From positions 855,709-919,708 of the forward strand of contig NZ_BBLY01000001.1 of NCBI RefSeq assembly GCF_000971175.1: a stretch of DNA of 64,000 nucleotides. Direction: 5' to 3'. Made by a program: the position numbers and the translations under genes. The stretch comes from Demequina pelophila (GTDB taxonomy: Bacteria > Actinomycetota > Actinomycetes > Actinomycetales > Demequinaceae). Under the pieces are notes generated by a model. That model was not told the DNA's origin. It saw only the letters and a list, made by a program, of their open reading frames with translations, and searched no databases. Position 1 is the first letter of the stretch; each line of letters begins with the position of its first letter. Below are positions 18,461 through 27,273 of the stretch, in pieces.

Positions 18461-19458
18461 CCACCATGACCGTCCGCCGGGGACCCGAGTTCACCCGCAT
18501 CCTGGGCCTGGGCGCCGCCCGCGGCGAGAACGCCGTGCCCAACGCGGACCTCATCAAGCCGATCGACTCCTCCGACGAGTGGATCCGCAAGATGACGGGC
18601 ATCGTCACCCGCGTGCGCGCCAACCCCGAGACGTCCGTGATCGACCTGTCGGAGCGCGCCGCGCGCGACGCGATCGCCCATGCCGGCATCGACGCGAGCG
18701 AGATCGACGCGGTCCTGCTGTCGACCATCACGTACCCCCACATGACCCCGGGCGGGGCACCCGTCCTGGCCGACCGCATCGGCGCCACTCCCGCGGCCGC
18801 CTACGACATCTCCGCGGCCTGCGCGGGCTACTGCTACGGCATTGGCCAGGCCGATGCGCTGGTCCGCTCGGGCGCGGCCCGCAACGTCCTGGTCGTGGGC
18901 GCGGAGAAGCTCTCCGACATCGTCGACCCGGCCGACCGCTCCATCTCCTACCTGCTGGGCGACGCCGCCGGCGCGGTGGTCATCGGCGCCTCGGACGAGC
19001 CGGGCATCGGCCCCACGGTGTGGGGCTCGGACGGGTCCGGCGCGCAGCTGATCCGCCAGACCGCCTCGTGGCTCGAGTACGGCGCGGACCGCGACCTGCC
19101 CTACCCCACGCTGCGCCAGGAGGGCCCCAGCGTGTTCAAGTGGGCGTCCTTCAAGATGGCGCCCGTCGCCCGCGAGGCGATCGAGGCCGCGGGCCTCACG
19201 CCGGCGGACATCAAGGCCTTCATCCCCCACCAGGCGAACATCCGCATCATCGACCAGATGGTGAAGCAGATCGGCCTGCCCAAGCACGTCGCTGTCGCCA
19301 AGGACATCGTCGACTCGGGCAACACCTCCGCCGCGTCGATCCCGCTCGCCACCGAGCGGCTGCTGCGCGACGGGGCCGCCAAGTCCGGCGACCTGGCGCT
19401 GCAGATCGGCTTCGGCGCGGGACTCGTCTACGCCGCCCAGGTGGTGGTCCTGCCCTGA
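18457..19458 (+). CDS. fabH: beta-ketoacyl-ACP synthase III
   Basis: 333 aa. Condenses a short (often branched) acyl-CoA with malonyl-ACP to start fatty-acid chains. The catalytic triad is complete: C122 in SAACAGY, H258 in IPHQAN and N289 in SGNTSAAS. The ATG overlaps the fabD stop, so the two are translationally coupled. The actinobacterial position in this operon suggests the iso/anteiso-primer type, which cannot be proven from sequence here. Confidence 0.96.
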   Translation: MTTMTVRRGPEFTRILGLGAARGENAVPNADLIKPIDSSDEWIRKMTGIVTRVRANPETSVIDLSERAARDAIAHAGIDASEIDAVLLSTITYPHMTPGGAPVLADRIGATPAAAYDISAACAGYCYGIGQADALVRSGAARNVLVVGAEKLSDIVDPADRSISYLLGDAAGAVVIGASDEPGIGPTVWGSDGSGAQLIRQTASWLEYGADRDLPYPTLRQEGPSVFKWASFKMAPVAREAIEAAGLTPADIKAFIPHQANIRIIDQMVKQIGLPKHVAVAKDIVDSGNTSAASIPLATERLLRDGAAKSGDLALQIGFGAGLVYAAQVVVLP

Positions 19459-19541
19459 CGCGCGGCCCGCGCGTAGAGTTCACAACCGTTCGACCCGAAC
19501 ACGGCGCCGCCGGCGCCACCTACCCATCAAAGGAGCACCCC

Positions 19542-19790
19542 ATGGCACTGTCCCAGGACGAGGTCCTCGCCGGTCTTGCCGAGATCGTCAACGAGGAGAC
19601 CGACATCGACACCGCCGAGGTCACCCTCGAGAAGTCCTTCACGGACGACCTCGACATCGACTCGCTGTCGATGATGACCATCGTCACCCTCGCGGAGGAG
19701 AAGTTCGACGTCCGCATCCCCGACGAGAAGGTCAAGGACCTCGTCACCGTCGGCGACGCGGTCTCGTTCATCACCGACGCCCAGGCCTGA
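19542..19790 (+). CDS. acpP: acyl carrier protein
   Basis: 82 aa, strongly acidic four-helix protein. The phosphopantetheine attachment site is S41 in DIDSLSM. It carries growing acyl chains to FabD, FabH and FabF encoded around it. AAAGGAG lies 8 bases before ATG. The 83-bp gap after fabH, larger than others in the operon, may hold an extra promoter or processing site, as ACP is needed in excess. Confidence 0.97.
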   Translation: MALSQDEVLAGLAEIVNEETDIDTAEVTLEKSFTDDLDIDSLSMMTIVTLAEEKFDVRIPDEKVKDLVTVGDAVSFITDAQA

Positions 19791-19818
19791 TCCCCCGCAC
19801 CCCCTCCTAAGGAGCCCC

Positions 19819-21051
19819 ATGAACGTCGTCGTCACCGGACTCGGCACCACCTCCCCGCTCGGCGGGGACGTGCCCTCCACGTGGGAGGCCGCGCTCGCCG
19901 GCCGCTCGGGCGTGCGCACGCTCGACAACGACTGGGGCGAGACGTACGGCGTGCCCGTGACCTTCGCGGGTCAGCTCGCCGTGCCCACCTCGGAGGTGCT
20001 GCGCAAGCCCGAGATGCGCCGCATGGACCCGTCCGCGCAGATGGCGATCGTCGCCGCGCGCGAGGCATGGGCCGATGCAGGGGCCCCGGAGGTCGACCCC
20101 GACCGCCTGGGCAGCGTGGTCTCGTCGGGCATCGGCGGCGTGTGGACGCTGCTCACGGCATGGGACACGGTGAAGGAGCGGGGCGCCGACCGCGTCCTGC
20201 CCCTCACCGTGCCCATGCTGATGCCCAACTCCCCCACCGCGTACGTGTCCCTCGAGTTCACGGCGCGCGCGGGATCGCACTCGCCCGTGTCCGCCTGCGC
20301 CTCGGGCGCCGAGGCGATCGGCATGGGCTTCGAGATGATCCAGTCGGGCCGCGCGGACATGGTGATCTGCGGCGGCACGGAGGCGGCGATCCACCCGCTG
20401 CCCATCAGCGCCTTCGCCTCGATGCAGGCGCTGTCCAAGAACAACGACGACCCGGCGGGCGCCTCGCGCCCCTACGACGTCAAGCGCGACGGCTTCGTCA
20501 TGGGCGAGGGCTCCGGCGTGGTCGTCCTCGAGTCCGAGGAGCACGCCCGCGCCCGCGGCGCCCGCATCCGGGCCCGCGTACTGGGCCTGGGCATGACGGC
20601 GGACGCCCACCACATCGCGGCCCCCGAGCCCAACGGCGTGGGCCAGACCCGGGCCATGCAGTTCGCGCTCGAGCGCGCCGGCCTCACCCCGGCGGACGTC
20701 GCGCACGTCAACGCGCACGCCACCTCCACCCCGGTGGGCGACATGATCGAGGCCCGCGGCATCCGCTCCCTGCTGGGCGCCCACGCGGACCAGGTGCTGC
20801 TGTCCGCCACCAAGTCGATGACCGGCCACCTGCTGGGCGGCGCGGGCGCCCTCGAGTCCGTCTTCACCATCAAGGCCCTCGAGGAGCGCACCGCTCCCCC
20901 GACCATCAACGTGGACGAGCCGGACCCCGAGCTCCAGGTGGACCTGGTGCGCGACACCCCGCGCGCGCTGCCCGAGGGTCAGATCGCCGCGATCAACAAC
21001 TCGTTCGGCTTCGGCGGCCACAACGTGGCGCTGGTGTTCGGCACCGTCTGA
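19819..21051 (+). CDS. fabF: beta-ketoacyl-ACP synthase II
   Basis: 410 aa, full length. Elongates acyl-ACP by condensation with malonyl-ACP. The nucleophile is C160 in VSACASGAEA, and the two histidines lie in VNAHATSTPVGD and FGFGGHN. TAAGGAG precedes the ATG. It is the last gene of the fab operon; the downstream TetR gene is convergent. Confidence 0.96.
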   Translation: MNVVVTGLGTTSPLGGDVPSTWEAALAGRSGVRTLDNDWGETYGVPVTFAGQLAVPTSEVLRKPEMRRMDPSAQMAIVAAREAWADAGAPEVDPDRLGSVVSSGIGGVWTLLTAWDTVKERGADRVLPLTVPMLMPNSPTAYVSLEFTARAGSHSPVSACASGAEAIGMGFEMIQSGRADMVICGGTEAAIHPLPISAFASMQALSKNNDDPAGASRPYDVKRDGFVMGEGSGVVVLESEEHARARGARIRARVLGLGMTADAHHIAAPEPNGVGQTRAMQFALERAGLTPADVAHVNAHATSTPVGDMIEARGIRSLLGAHADQVLLSATKSMTGHLLGGAGALESVFTIKALEERTAPPTINVDEPDPELQVDLVRDTPRALPEGQIAAINNSFGFGGHNVALVFGTV

Positions 21052-21070
21052 CGCGCGCGGGGCGCGCTGC

Positions 21071-21129
21071 GCGGTCCTCAGTGTCCCGCAACGCGCTCAG
21101 CTCCCCCGGGGGCGGTCCTCACTGTCCCG
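21071..21129 (+). repeat. 18-bp direct repeat after fabF
   Basis: GCGGTCCTCAGTGTCCCG at 21071-21088 recurs at 21112-21129 with one change, 41 bp apart. Between them lies a CTCCCCCGGGGG palindrome that may act as a weak terminator. The origin is unclear. Confidence 0.6.
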
Positions 21130-21177
21130 GACTTGGGTGGGTGGGTGGCCGGGTGAGGGTGCGGGCGTCCGCGCCTG

Positions 21178-21744
21178 TCAGCCCAGGCCGTCGCGCAGCC
21201 GCACCAGCGCGGCGTCGGTGGCGTCGGCGAGCGACACCTCGTCCTGGTTCGCCCACCACACGGCCGCGACGACCATGCAGCTCACGGCGGCCGACGACGC
21301 GACCTCGGCCTCGAGCGCGCCCAAGGTCTTGCGGAAGTGCTCGGCCATCGCCTTGCGCAGCACCTCCATGGCCTCGGCGCCCGCGCCGAAGACGTCCGGG
21401 TTCGCGCCGATGATCTGCATGCGCGTGCGCAGCAGGCGCTCCTCCTCCGCGTCCATGGGGGGACCGCCGGCCGCCGACTCGCGGATGCCGTCGATCCCGT
21501 CGGCCACGCCCGAGTAGTCCGGCGCGCCCGCCTCGATGAAGCGCGAGCGGAAGTCGCGCCACACCAGGTCCTGCTTGTGCTCGAAGTAGCGGAACAGGGT
21601 CCGGCGCGAGATGTCCGACGCGGCCGCCACATCGTCCATGGTCACGGCGTCGTAGCCGCGTTCCGCGAACAGGTGGACGGCCTCAAGGGCGATCCGGTCG
21701 GGGTCGGCGATCTGCGGGCGTCCGGGGCGGCGAGGCTGATCCAT
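21178..21744 (-). CDS. TetR-family transcriptional regulator
   Basis: 188 aa. Residues 15-62 form the TetR DNA-binding domain, with recognition segment SDISRRTLFRYFEHKQDLVW. The C-terminal ligand domain is too diverged to predict a ligand. ATG at 21744. It is convergent with fabF and followed on the same strand side by DUF3145. A role in lipid metabolism is possible from context only. Confidence 0.88.
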   Translation of the reverse strand: MDQPRRPGRPQIADPDRIALEAVHLFAERGYDAVTMDDVAAASDISRRTLFRYFEHKQDLVWRDFRSRFIEAGAPDYSGVADGIDGIRESAAGGPPMDAEEERLLRTRMQIIGANPDVFGAGAEAMEVLRKAMAEHFRKTLGALEAEVASSAAVSCMVVAAVWWANQDEVSLADATDAALVRLRDGLG

Positions 21745-21851
21745 GAACTCACCGTAGCGGCACGGCGTGCCGACGCAAGGGGACGCGCGGCGCGTGCCCC
21801 CAGGTAGGCGTGCGGCGGCGCCCGGACGCTCTTGGGTCAGGGGCGGCGGCC

Positions 21852-22349
21852 TCAGCCGACGCGGTGCAGCCAGCGCACGGGGGCGCCGTGCCCGGCGTAG
21901 CGGAAGGGCTCGAGCTCCTCGTCCCACGCGGTGCCGAGCGCGAGGTCCATGGCGCGGCGCACGTCGACCGCCGAGCCGGCGTTCTCGATCGCGGAGCGGA
22001 TGCGGTCCTCCGGCACCACGATGTTGCCGTGCACGTCCGTGACGGCGTGGAAGATTCCCAGCGAGGGGGTGTGCGACCAGCGGCCGCCGTCGCAACCGAA
22101 CGACGGGTCCTCGGTCACCTCGTAGCGCACGTGCTCCCAGCCGCGCAGCGCGGAGGCGAGCCGCGCGCCGGTGCCCTGCTGGCCCTGCCAGGCCACCTCG
22201 GCGCGGAGCAGTCCCGAGCCGGCGGGCTGGTCCGTCCAGTCAAAAGAGGCGCGCGAGCCCAGCACTCCCTGCGCGGCCCATTCGATGTGCGGGCACATCG
22301 CTCGGGTGGCCGAGTGCACGAAAAGGACACCACGGGAGATTGCAGCCAT
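21852..22349 (-). CDS. DUF3145 family protein
   Basis: 165 aa soluble protein of an actinobacteria-specific family commonly found beside the fab genes. Conserved-looking elements include an N-terminal strand RGVLFVHSA, the CPHIEWA segment and tryptophan-rich WTDQPAG and GRWSHTPSLG loops. Function unknown. An AAAGGG box lies right before ATG at 22349. Proximity to fab genes is the only clue to its role. Confidence 0.88.
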   Translation of the reverse strand: MAAISRGVLFVHSATRAMCPHIEWAAQGVLGSRASFDWTDQPAGSGLLRAEVAWQGQQGTGARLASALRGWEHVRYEVTEDPSFGCDGGRWSHTPSLGIFHAVTDVHGNIVVPEDRIRSAIENAGSAVDVRRAMDLALGTAWDEELEPFRYAGHGAPVRWLHRVG

Positions 22350-22490
22350 GACCCTTTTCCTTCCTGTGAGGTGCGTCTTCCCCTACGACCTCGAAGGAAA
22401 CAACCATGACACCGGGTGTGCCTCCTATCCTGCACCATCCCCCGGCGGTTCGCCACAACCGTCGCGGGCGCGTCGTGCCAGGCTGGGGGC

Positions 22491-23195
22491 ATGGCCATCA
22501 CCGACGAGGTCCTGACGGTCGCGCAGATCCGTGCCGCGGAGGAGGCGACCATGCGCGCGGTGCCCGAGGAGGAGCTCATGCGCCGCGCGTCGCTCGCGGT
22601 CGCCGATGCGACGGCCGCCCTGGGCGCCGAGCACGGCATCGCCCTGCCGGGGCTGCACGTGTGCGTGGTCGCCGGGTCCGGCCACAACGGCGGCGACGCG
22701 CTGCTCGCGGGCGCCGAGCTCGCGCGCCGCGGCGCCGCACAGGTGGTCGCGGTGGTCCTGGGCGAGCGAGCCTACGAGCCGGGGGTGGCCGCGGTGACGG
22801 CCGTGTCCGGGGACGACGCGGTGGTCCGGGGCAACTCCCGCCTCGCCCGGGAGTACGTGGCCGGGGCGGACGTGGTGATCGACGGCTTCGCCGGGATCGG
22901 GGGCCGGCCGGGCCTGCCGGACGACGCCTGGAACCTGCTGGGGCGCGCGTCGTGCTGGTCGCTGCCCATCGTCGCCGTGGACATCCCGTCGGGGCTCGCC
23001 GCGGACTCGTCCGAGGTGCCGCCGCGCGGGCCGGGCGACTGCGCCGAGTCGCCGCCGCGCCACGTGCGCGCCGCCGTCACGGTCACGTTCACCGCGCGCA
23101 AGCGCTGCCTGGTCGAGCAGCCGGCGGCCCAGGCCGCGGGCCGGGTGATCGTCGCGGACGCGGGGATCGAGCTCCCGGCTCAGGCAGTCGTCTGA
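22491..23195 (+). CDS. nnrE: NAD(P)H-hydrate epimerase (YjeF N-terminal domain)
   Basis: 234 aa single-domain protein with a Rossmann-like fold. It interconverts the R and S forms of hydrated NAD(P)H so that the dehydratase can repair them. Signature segments: GSGHNGGDALLAG (near 60-72), VVIDGFAGIGGRPGL and VDIPSGLAAD. In many bacteria this domain is fused to the dehydratase; here the dehydratase is a separate gene 1.2 kb downstream (24388), with def and a GNAT gene between. Start ATG at 22491 matches the family N-terminus. Confidence 0.9.
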   Translation: MAITDEVLTVAQIRAAEEATMRAVPEEELMRRASLAVADATAALGAEHGIALPGLHVCVVAGSGHNGGDALLAGAELARRGAAQVVAVVLGERAYEPGVAAVTAVSGDDAVVRGNSRLAREYVAGADVVIDGFAGIGGRPGLPDDAWNLLGRASCWSLPIVAVDIPSGLAADSSEVPPRGPGDCAESPPRHVRAAVTVTFTARKRCLVEQPAAQAAGRVIVADAGIELPAQAVV

Positions 23196-23251
23196 CTCAG
23201 TCGGTCGATCGGCTCAGCCGGTCGTCCGACCGACCTGGGCGATCGAGCGGC

Positions 23252-23752
23252 TCAGCCGCGCTCCTCGAGGGACTCGCGCAGCTCGCGCATGGCGCGGCGC
23301 CGCACGTCCTTCTTGAGCCGGTCGAGGTAGAGCTTGCCGTCCAGGTGGTCGCACTCGTGGTTGATGAGGCGCGCCCAGATCTCCTCGCCCTCGATGACCA
23401 CCTCGCCGCCGTCGAGGTCGGTGCCGATCGCCTTGGCGTAGGCGGGGCGCTCGCAGGGGTACCAGAGGCCGGGCACGGAGAGGCAGCCCTCCTCGCCCAG
23501 GTCCTGAAGTTCGTCGCTGACCTCGACGATGCTCGGGTTGAGGATGTAGCCGATCTCGCCGTCGATGTTCCAGGAGAACGCCTTGAGCGAGACGCCGATC
23601 TGATTGGCGGCGAGTCCGGCGCGGCCGTCGTGGTCGACCGTCTCGAGCAGGTCCTCGACCAGCTGGCGCACCCGGTCGTCGACCTCGGTGATGGGCTCGC
23701 AGGGGGTGCGGAGGACGGGGTCGCCGATCGTACGGATGTCTCGCATAGCCAT
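23252..23752 (-). CDS. def: peptide deformylase
   Basis: 166 aa. Removes the formyl group from nascent protein N-termini. All three motifs are intact: [16 protein letters not shown] (metal-binding Cys) and HECDH (two His ligands and catalytic Glu). Two start codons are possible, ATG at 23752 or 23746; both give a normal N-terminus. It faces nnrE with a short repeat-bearing gap between their stops. Confidence 0.96.
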   Translation of the reverse strand: MAMRDIRTIGDPVLRTPCEPITEVDDRVRQLVEDLLETVDHDGRAGLAANQIGVSLKAFSWNIDGEIGYILNPSIVEVSDELQDLGEEGCLSVPGLWYPCERPAYAKAIGTDLDGGEVVIEGEEIWARLINHECDHLDGKLYLDRLKKDVRRRAMRELRESLEERG

Positions 23753-23799
23753 GCGCGTATCATTCCACGCCGCCGCGCGCGCCCGGGTATCGTCGACAC

Positions 23800-24357
23800 A
23801 TGACGGTCGAGACCGCGAGACTCCTGCTACGCGCCTTCACCCCGGACGACGCGGACGACGTCCACGTCTACGCCTCCGATCCGTCGGTGTGCCGCTTCAC
23901 CGACTGGGGCCCCAACACCTTCGAGATGACGCAGTCCTGGCTCGCCCAGGCGGTCGAGGCGGGCCTGCCCGCCCACTGGGCGATCACCACGCGGGCCGAT
24001 GCGGTGGGCGCCGGCGGCCGCATCGCCGCCGGCACGGTGGTGGGCGGCATCGGCGTCTACGGCGAGGACCGCGGCCCGCTCGAGTCGACGCCCCACCTGC
24101 GCGAGCTCGGCTGGGTGGTCCGCCGCGACCTGTGGGGCCGCGGCATCGCCACCGAGGCCGTGCAGGCCGTCATCGACGCGCTGGCCGAGGACGAGGCGGT
24201 CACGGAGATCCACGCGCGCTGCCGGCCCGAGCACAAGGCCTCGGCCCGCGTCATGGGGCACCTGGGCATGGCGCGCACGCGGCGCATCGAGCGCGACCTC
24301 GAGCGCGACGGCCGATGGATGGACTCGGACCTCTACAGCCTCATCGTCCACCGATGA
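23800..24357 (+). CDS. GNAT acetyltransferase, RimJ/RimL type
   Basis: 185 aa. Begins with the RimJ/RimL pattern [15 protein letters not shown]. The acetyl-CoA loop is [15 protein letters not shown] (about 106-120), and the late segment [13 protein letters not shown] completes the fold. N-terminal or small-molecule acetylation is expected; the substrate is unknown. Divergent from def with 47 bp between starts. The dehydratase gene follows after 30 bp. Confidence 0.85.
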   Translation: MTVETARLLLRAFTPDDADDVHVYASDPSVCRFTDWGPNTFEMTQSWLAQAVEAGLPAHWAITTRADAVGAGGRIAAGTVVGGIGVYGEDRGPLESTPHLRELGWVVRRDLWGRGIATEAVQAVIDALAEDEAVTEIHARCRPEHKASARVMGHLGMARTRRIERDLERDGRWMDSDLYSLIVHR

Positions 24358-24387
24358 CCGGACCGTGCCCGTGACAGGCGTGCGCCC

Positions 24388-25245
24388 GTGACCGCCGTCC
24401 GGCGCTGGGAGCGGGCCGACGTCGCCGCCGCCTGGCCCGTGCCGGGCGCGGCGGACGACAAGTACTCGCGCGGCGTCGTCGGCGTGGTCGCCGGCTCGGA
24501 GGCCTACCCGGGCGCCGCGGCGCTCGTGGTCTCGGGCGCGATCCGGGCCGGCGCGGGCATGGTGCGCTACGTGGGGCCGGAGCGTGCGCAGGATCTGGTG
24601 CTCGCGCATCGTCCCGAGGCGGTGGTCCACCATCCCGTCGACGCCGCGGAGCGGCTGCCCCGCGCGCAGGCCTGGGTGGTCGGCTCCGGGGTGGCCGACT
24701 ACCCCGAGCAGGACGCGGCGATCGGCGCGGTCATCGCGGAGTCCGCGCCCATGGTGGCCGATGCGGGGGCCCTGGAGACCGTCACCCGTGCCCGGGCGGC
24801 GGGGGCCCGGGCGATCGGGCCGGACCGGGTGCTGCTGACGCCGCACGCCGGCGAGCTCCTGCGCACGCTCGAGGCGCTGCGCCACGATGTGACCGCGGCG
24901 GACCTCGAGCGCGACCGCGTGGGCCACGCGCGGCTGCTCGCGGAGACCGCGCGGGCGACGGTGCTGCTCAAGGGCGCGGTGACGCTGATCGTCTCCCCCG
25001 GCGGCGGCGTGATCGAATTGCCGCTCGCGCCCGCCTGGCTCGCGACCGCCGGGGCCGGCGACGTGCTCGCCGGCATCGCGGGAGCCCTGCTCGCGGCGGG
25101 CCTGCCCGCGGCGGAGGCGGGCGCATGCGCGGCGTGGATGCATGCGAGGGCCGCGGAGAGCGCGTCCGCGGGCGGCCCGATCGCCGCCCTGGACGTCGCC
25201 TCCGCGCTGCCGGCCGTGGTCGCGGAACTGCTCAGTTCGTCGTAG
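24388..25245 (+). CDS. nnrD: ADP-dependent NAD(P)H-hydrate dehydratase (YjeF C-terminal domain)
   Basis: 285 aa ribokinase-fold enzyme that uses ADP to dehydrate S-NAD(P)HX. Signatures: GVVGVVAGSEAYPGAA near the N-terminus, TPHAGELLRT in the middle, and the nucleotide-binding/catalytic loop WLATAGAGDVLAGIAGALL (about 212-230). GTG start at 24388. Works with NnrE encoded at 22491; the split and separated arrangement is unusual compared with the fused protein. Confidence 0.92.
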   Translation: MTAVRRWERADVAAAWPVPGAADDKYSRGVVGVVAGSEAYPGAAALVVSGAIRAGAGMVRYVGPERAQDLVLAHRPEAVVHHPVDAAERLPRAQAWVVGSGVADYPEQDAAIGAVIAESAPMVADAGALETVTRARAAGARAIGPDRVLLTPHAGELLRTLEALRHDVTAADLERDRVGHARLLAETARATVLLKGAVTLIVSPGGGVIELPLAPAWLATAGAGDVLAGIAGALLAAGLPAAEAGACAAWMHARAAESASAGGPIAALDVASALPAVVAELLSSS

Positions 25246-25295
25246 CCGGGCGAAGGACGCCGTCTGCCGGGCCGGAGACCCGAGGCCGGACTCTG

Positions 25296-25862
25296 TTAGC
25301 GTCCGACGCCGAACACCGCCACCGCGGTCCAGGCGATCACCACGAGGTAGCCGAGCGCCCCGGTCCACAGGGCGAGCCTGGCGGCGCCCGCGGCGAGCAC
25401 TCCGGGCAGCACCGCGCGGGTCAGTCCGGCGGTGAGCCCGCACGGGAGGCCGACCGCGAGCGCGGCGTACAGACCGCCCACCAGCGGCAGCGACTGTCCC
25501 GTCGCAACGATCACGACCGGGATGATCGCGAGCACCGATCCCAGAACCGCGAACGCTGCGCCTGCCGCCGCCGGCGACCGCTCGCGCGTGCTGGCGAAGA
25601 GCGCCCGCCCCAGCGTGTGGGAGACGAGCGCGATACCGAACAACGCGATCACCGCGTTGGTGATCGCGACGGCGGAGAAGATCCACCCGCGCTCCTCGGC
25701 GTGCGCGTCCGGGGCGAGCGCGCCCACGAGGGGCGCGGCGGCGTAGGCCAGGATCAGCGCGCAGGCACCGAACACGGGGATGCCGATCGCGGTGGCGAGC
25801 CACGCGGCGCGGGTGGCGTCCACGGTGGCGACGGTCTCGGTGGCGGGCGGGGTGTCTGACAC
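25296..25862 (-). CDS. membrane protein of unknown function
   Basis: 188 aa with about five hydrophobic helices (roughly 20-45, 62-84, 100-122, 125-150, 163-187) and a Thr/Ala-rich N-terminus. Helix spacing and small-residue content resemble a transporter ring subunit (the proteolipid-like pattern of Ala/Gly/Leu), but I do not recognise a family. GTG start at 25862 follows AGGAGG. It may form a unit with the membrane gene upstream at 25969-26562 (gap 106 bp). Confidence 0.65.
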   Translation of the reverse strand: MSDTPPATETVATVDATRAAWLATAIGIPVFGACALILAYAAAPLVGALAPDAHAEERGWIFSAVAITNAVIALFGIALVSHTLGRALFASTRERSPAAAGAAFAVLGSVLAIIPVVIVATGQSLPLVGGLYAALAVGLPCGLTAGLTRAVLPGVLAAGAARLALWTGALGYLVVIAWTAVAVFGVGR

Positions 25863-25968
25863 GTGATCCTCCTGGTGGCGCCGTCGGGGGGGCGCCTGCG
25901 CGCCCAGTCTGTCAGCGCTCCGGCGTCCGGCGACGAGGCGCGGCGCGTGCCACGAATCCCGGAGCCGC

Positions 25969-26562
25969 TCAACTCAGGAAGGCCCCGGTGGCCTCGAGCA
26001 CGATGCCGAGGGCGAGCGCCGCGACCACGATGACGACCGCGATGCGCAGGGCGCGCGGATGCGTCACGGCGGGGCGCACGAGCGCGCCGGCCAGCGCCGC
26101 ACCGGCGATCGCCGGGCCCGCGAACGCGAGCACCACGAACAGGTCGGAGGCCGGGATCGCCTCCCCGTTCTGGACGGCGGTCATCGCGACGAGCACGACG
26201 GGCAGCGGCAGTGCAATCGCGGCGGCGATGCCCGCGTGCACGAGTGCGGCGCGCCAGGCCGGGCGCGTGACCCCGCGCGCGGCGAGCCGGCGTCGCAACG
26301 CCACCGCCGTCACCGGCAGCCCGATCGCCAGGCCCAGCAGCGAGTAGACCGCGCCCACGACGAGCGTGACGCCCGCGACCTCGCCCGCGGAGCCGTCCGG
26401 GTAGGTCGCACCCGCCGCCCACGCGAACAGCGGCACCAGCACGACGGCAGAGCCCAGGTAGCTGACGATGCCCAGGGGCAGGGCGACGGACTCGATCTGC
26501 GCCGGCGTCACCCCGGCATCATCGGCATCGCGGGCTTCGTCTCCCTGCGCTTCCGCGTTCAT
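25969..26562 (-). CDS. membrane protein of unknown function
   Basis: 197 aa. An acidic N-terminus (1-20) is followed by about five helices (25-55, 63-88, 105-128, 140-165, 175-195). Start ATG at 26562 has GGGAGGCGG just upstream; the longer frame to 26616 has none. No known domain seen. Next to another small membrane protein on the same strand. Confidence 0.65.
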   Translation of the reverse strand: MNAEAQGDEARDADDAGVTPAQIESVALPLGIVSYLGSAVVLVPLFAWAAGATYPDGSAGEVAGVTLVVGAVYSLLGLAIGLPVTAVALRRRLAARGVTRPAWRAALVHAGIAAAIALPLPVVLVAMTAVQNGEAIPASDLFVVLAFAGPAIAGAALAGALVRPAVTHPRALRIAVVIVVAALALGIVLEATGAFLS

Positions 26563-26692
26563 GTCCGCCTCCCTCGCGACAGCCGGCGCGACGTCGTCCC
26601 GTGCCGTCGTCGCCACGCGACCGCCGCGCCGTCACCTCCATCCTGGCCCGGCAGCGACCCGGGCGCCACTCGAAGACGCGATCTGCCTGCGG

Positions 26693-26995
26693 CTATGGCG
26701 CGATGAGCTCGATCCTCAGCAGCGGCGCATCGCCGATCGCGAGGCCCTCCGCCTTGCGCACGGACTTCTTGATGGGGATCACCAGGGTGCCGCGCTCCTT
26801 CGAGGGGAACGCGGAGGTGTCCCAGGTCGACCCGCCCACGGTGACGCGCACCTTGACGGCCCCGAACCCGCGGCGGGGCCCGGTCTGCATGTCCTCGACC
26901 TCGTCGGCCACATCCTCGGGGACGGTGACGAAGGCCCACGAGTCGGAGCGCTCGTCCCACGGGAACAGCACGGACGTGAACTCGTAGGCGGTCAT
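26693..26995 (-). CDS. DUF1905 family protein
   Basis: 100 aa single-domain protein. The family core is clear: an N-terminal DSWAFVTVPED strand, the loop RRGFGAVKVRVTVGGSTW and the end segment VIPIKKSVRKAEGL. The domain is a small beta-barrel of unknown function, often found alone or fused to a YdeI-like helical domain. ATG at 26995; it is divergent from the oxidoreductase operon at 27274. Confidence 0.88.
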   Translation of the reverse strand: MTAYEFTSVLFPWDERSDSWAFVTVPEDVADEVEDMQTGPRRGFGAVKVRVTVGGSTWDTSAFPSKERGTLVIPIKKSVRKAEGLAIGDAPLLRIELIAP

Positions 26996-27049
26996 GGCTT
27001 CACGCTAGCCCGACCGCCGGCACGAGGCATCCGTTGCGCGCACGCTCAG

Positions 27050-27105
27050 CGAATTCATGCACGATGCACGGGCCCCGCGTGCGCCGTGCATCGTGCATGA
27101 ATTCG
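27050..27105. repeat. 22-bp perfect inverted repeat in a divergent intergenic region
   Basis: Arms 27050-27071 and 27084-27105 are perfectly complementary with a 12-base loop. Each arm contains ATGCACG twice in tandem. It lies between the starts of the DUF1905 gene (minus) and the 2-oxoacid oxidoreductase operon (plus), so it is not a simple end-of-gene terminator. It could be an operator/cruciform or a small mobile repeat. Confidence 0.75.
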
Positions 27106-27273
27106 CGGAGGAAGTCAGCACTCACACCCTTGGTCTCGCGGGCCGGCAGCGCCGGGACCTTCGTCCTGCGCGCCCTACCCCTCCCGGCATAGCGTGGAAG
27201 GAGCGGGCGTCGCCGACGACGTCTCCGCGCGACCCACGCGCGAGCCGCCGACGGCGCCCCGGGAGGCGCACGC

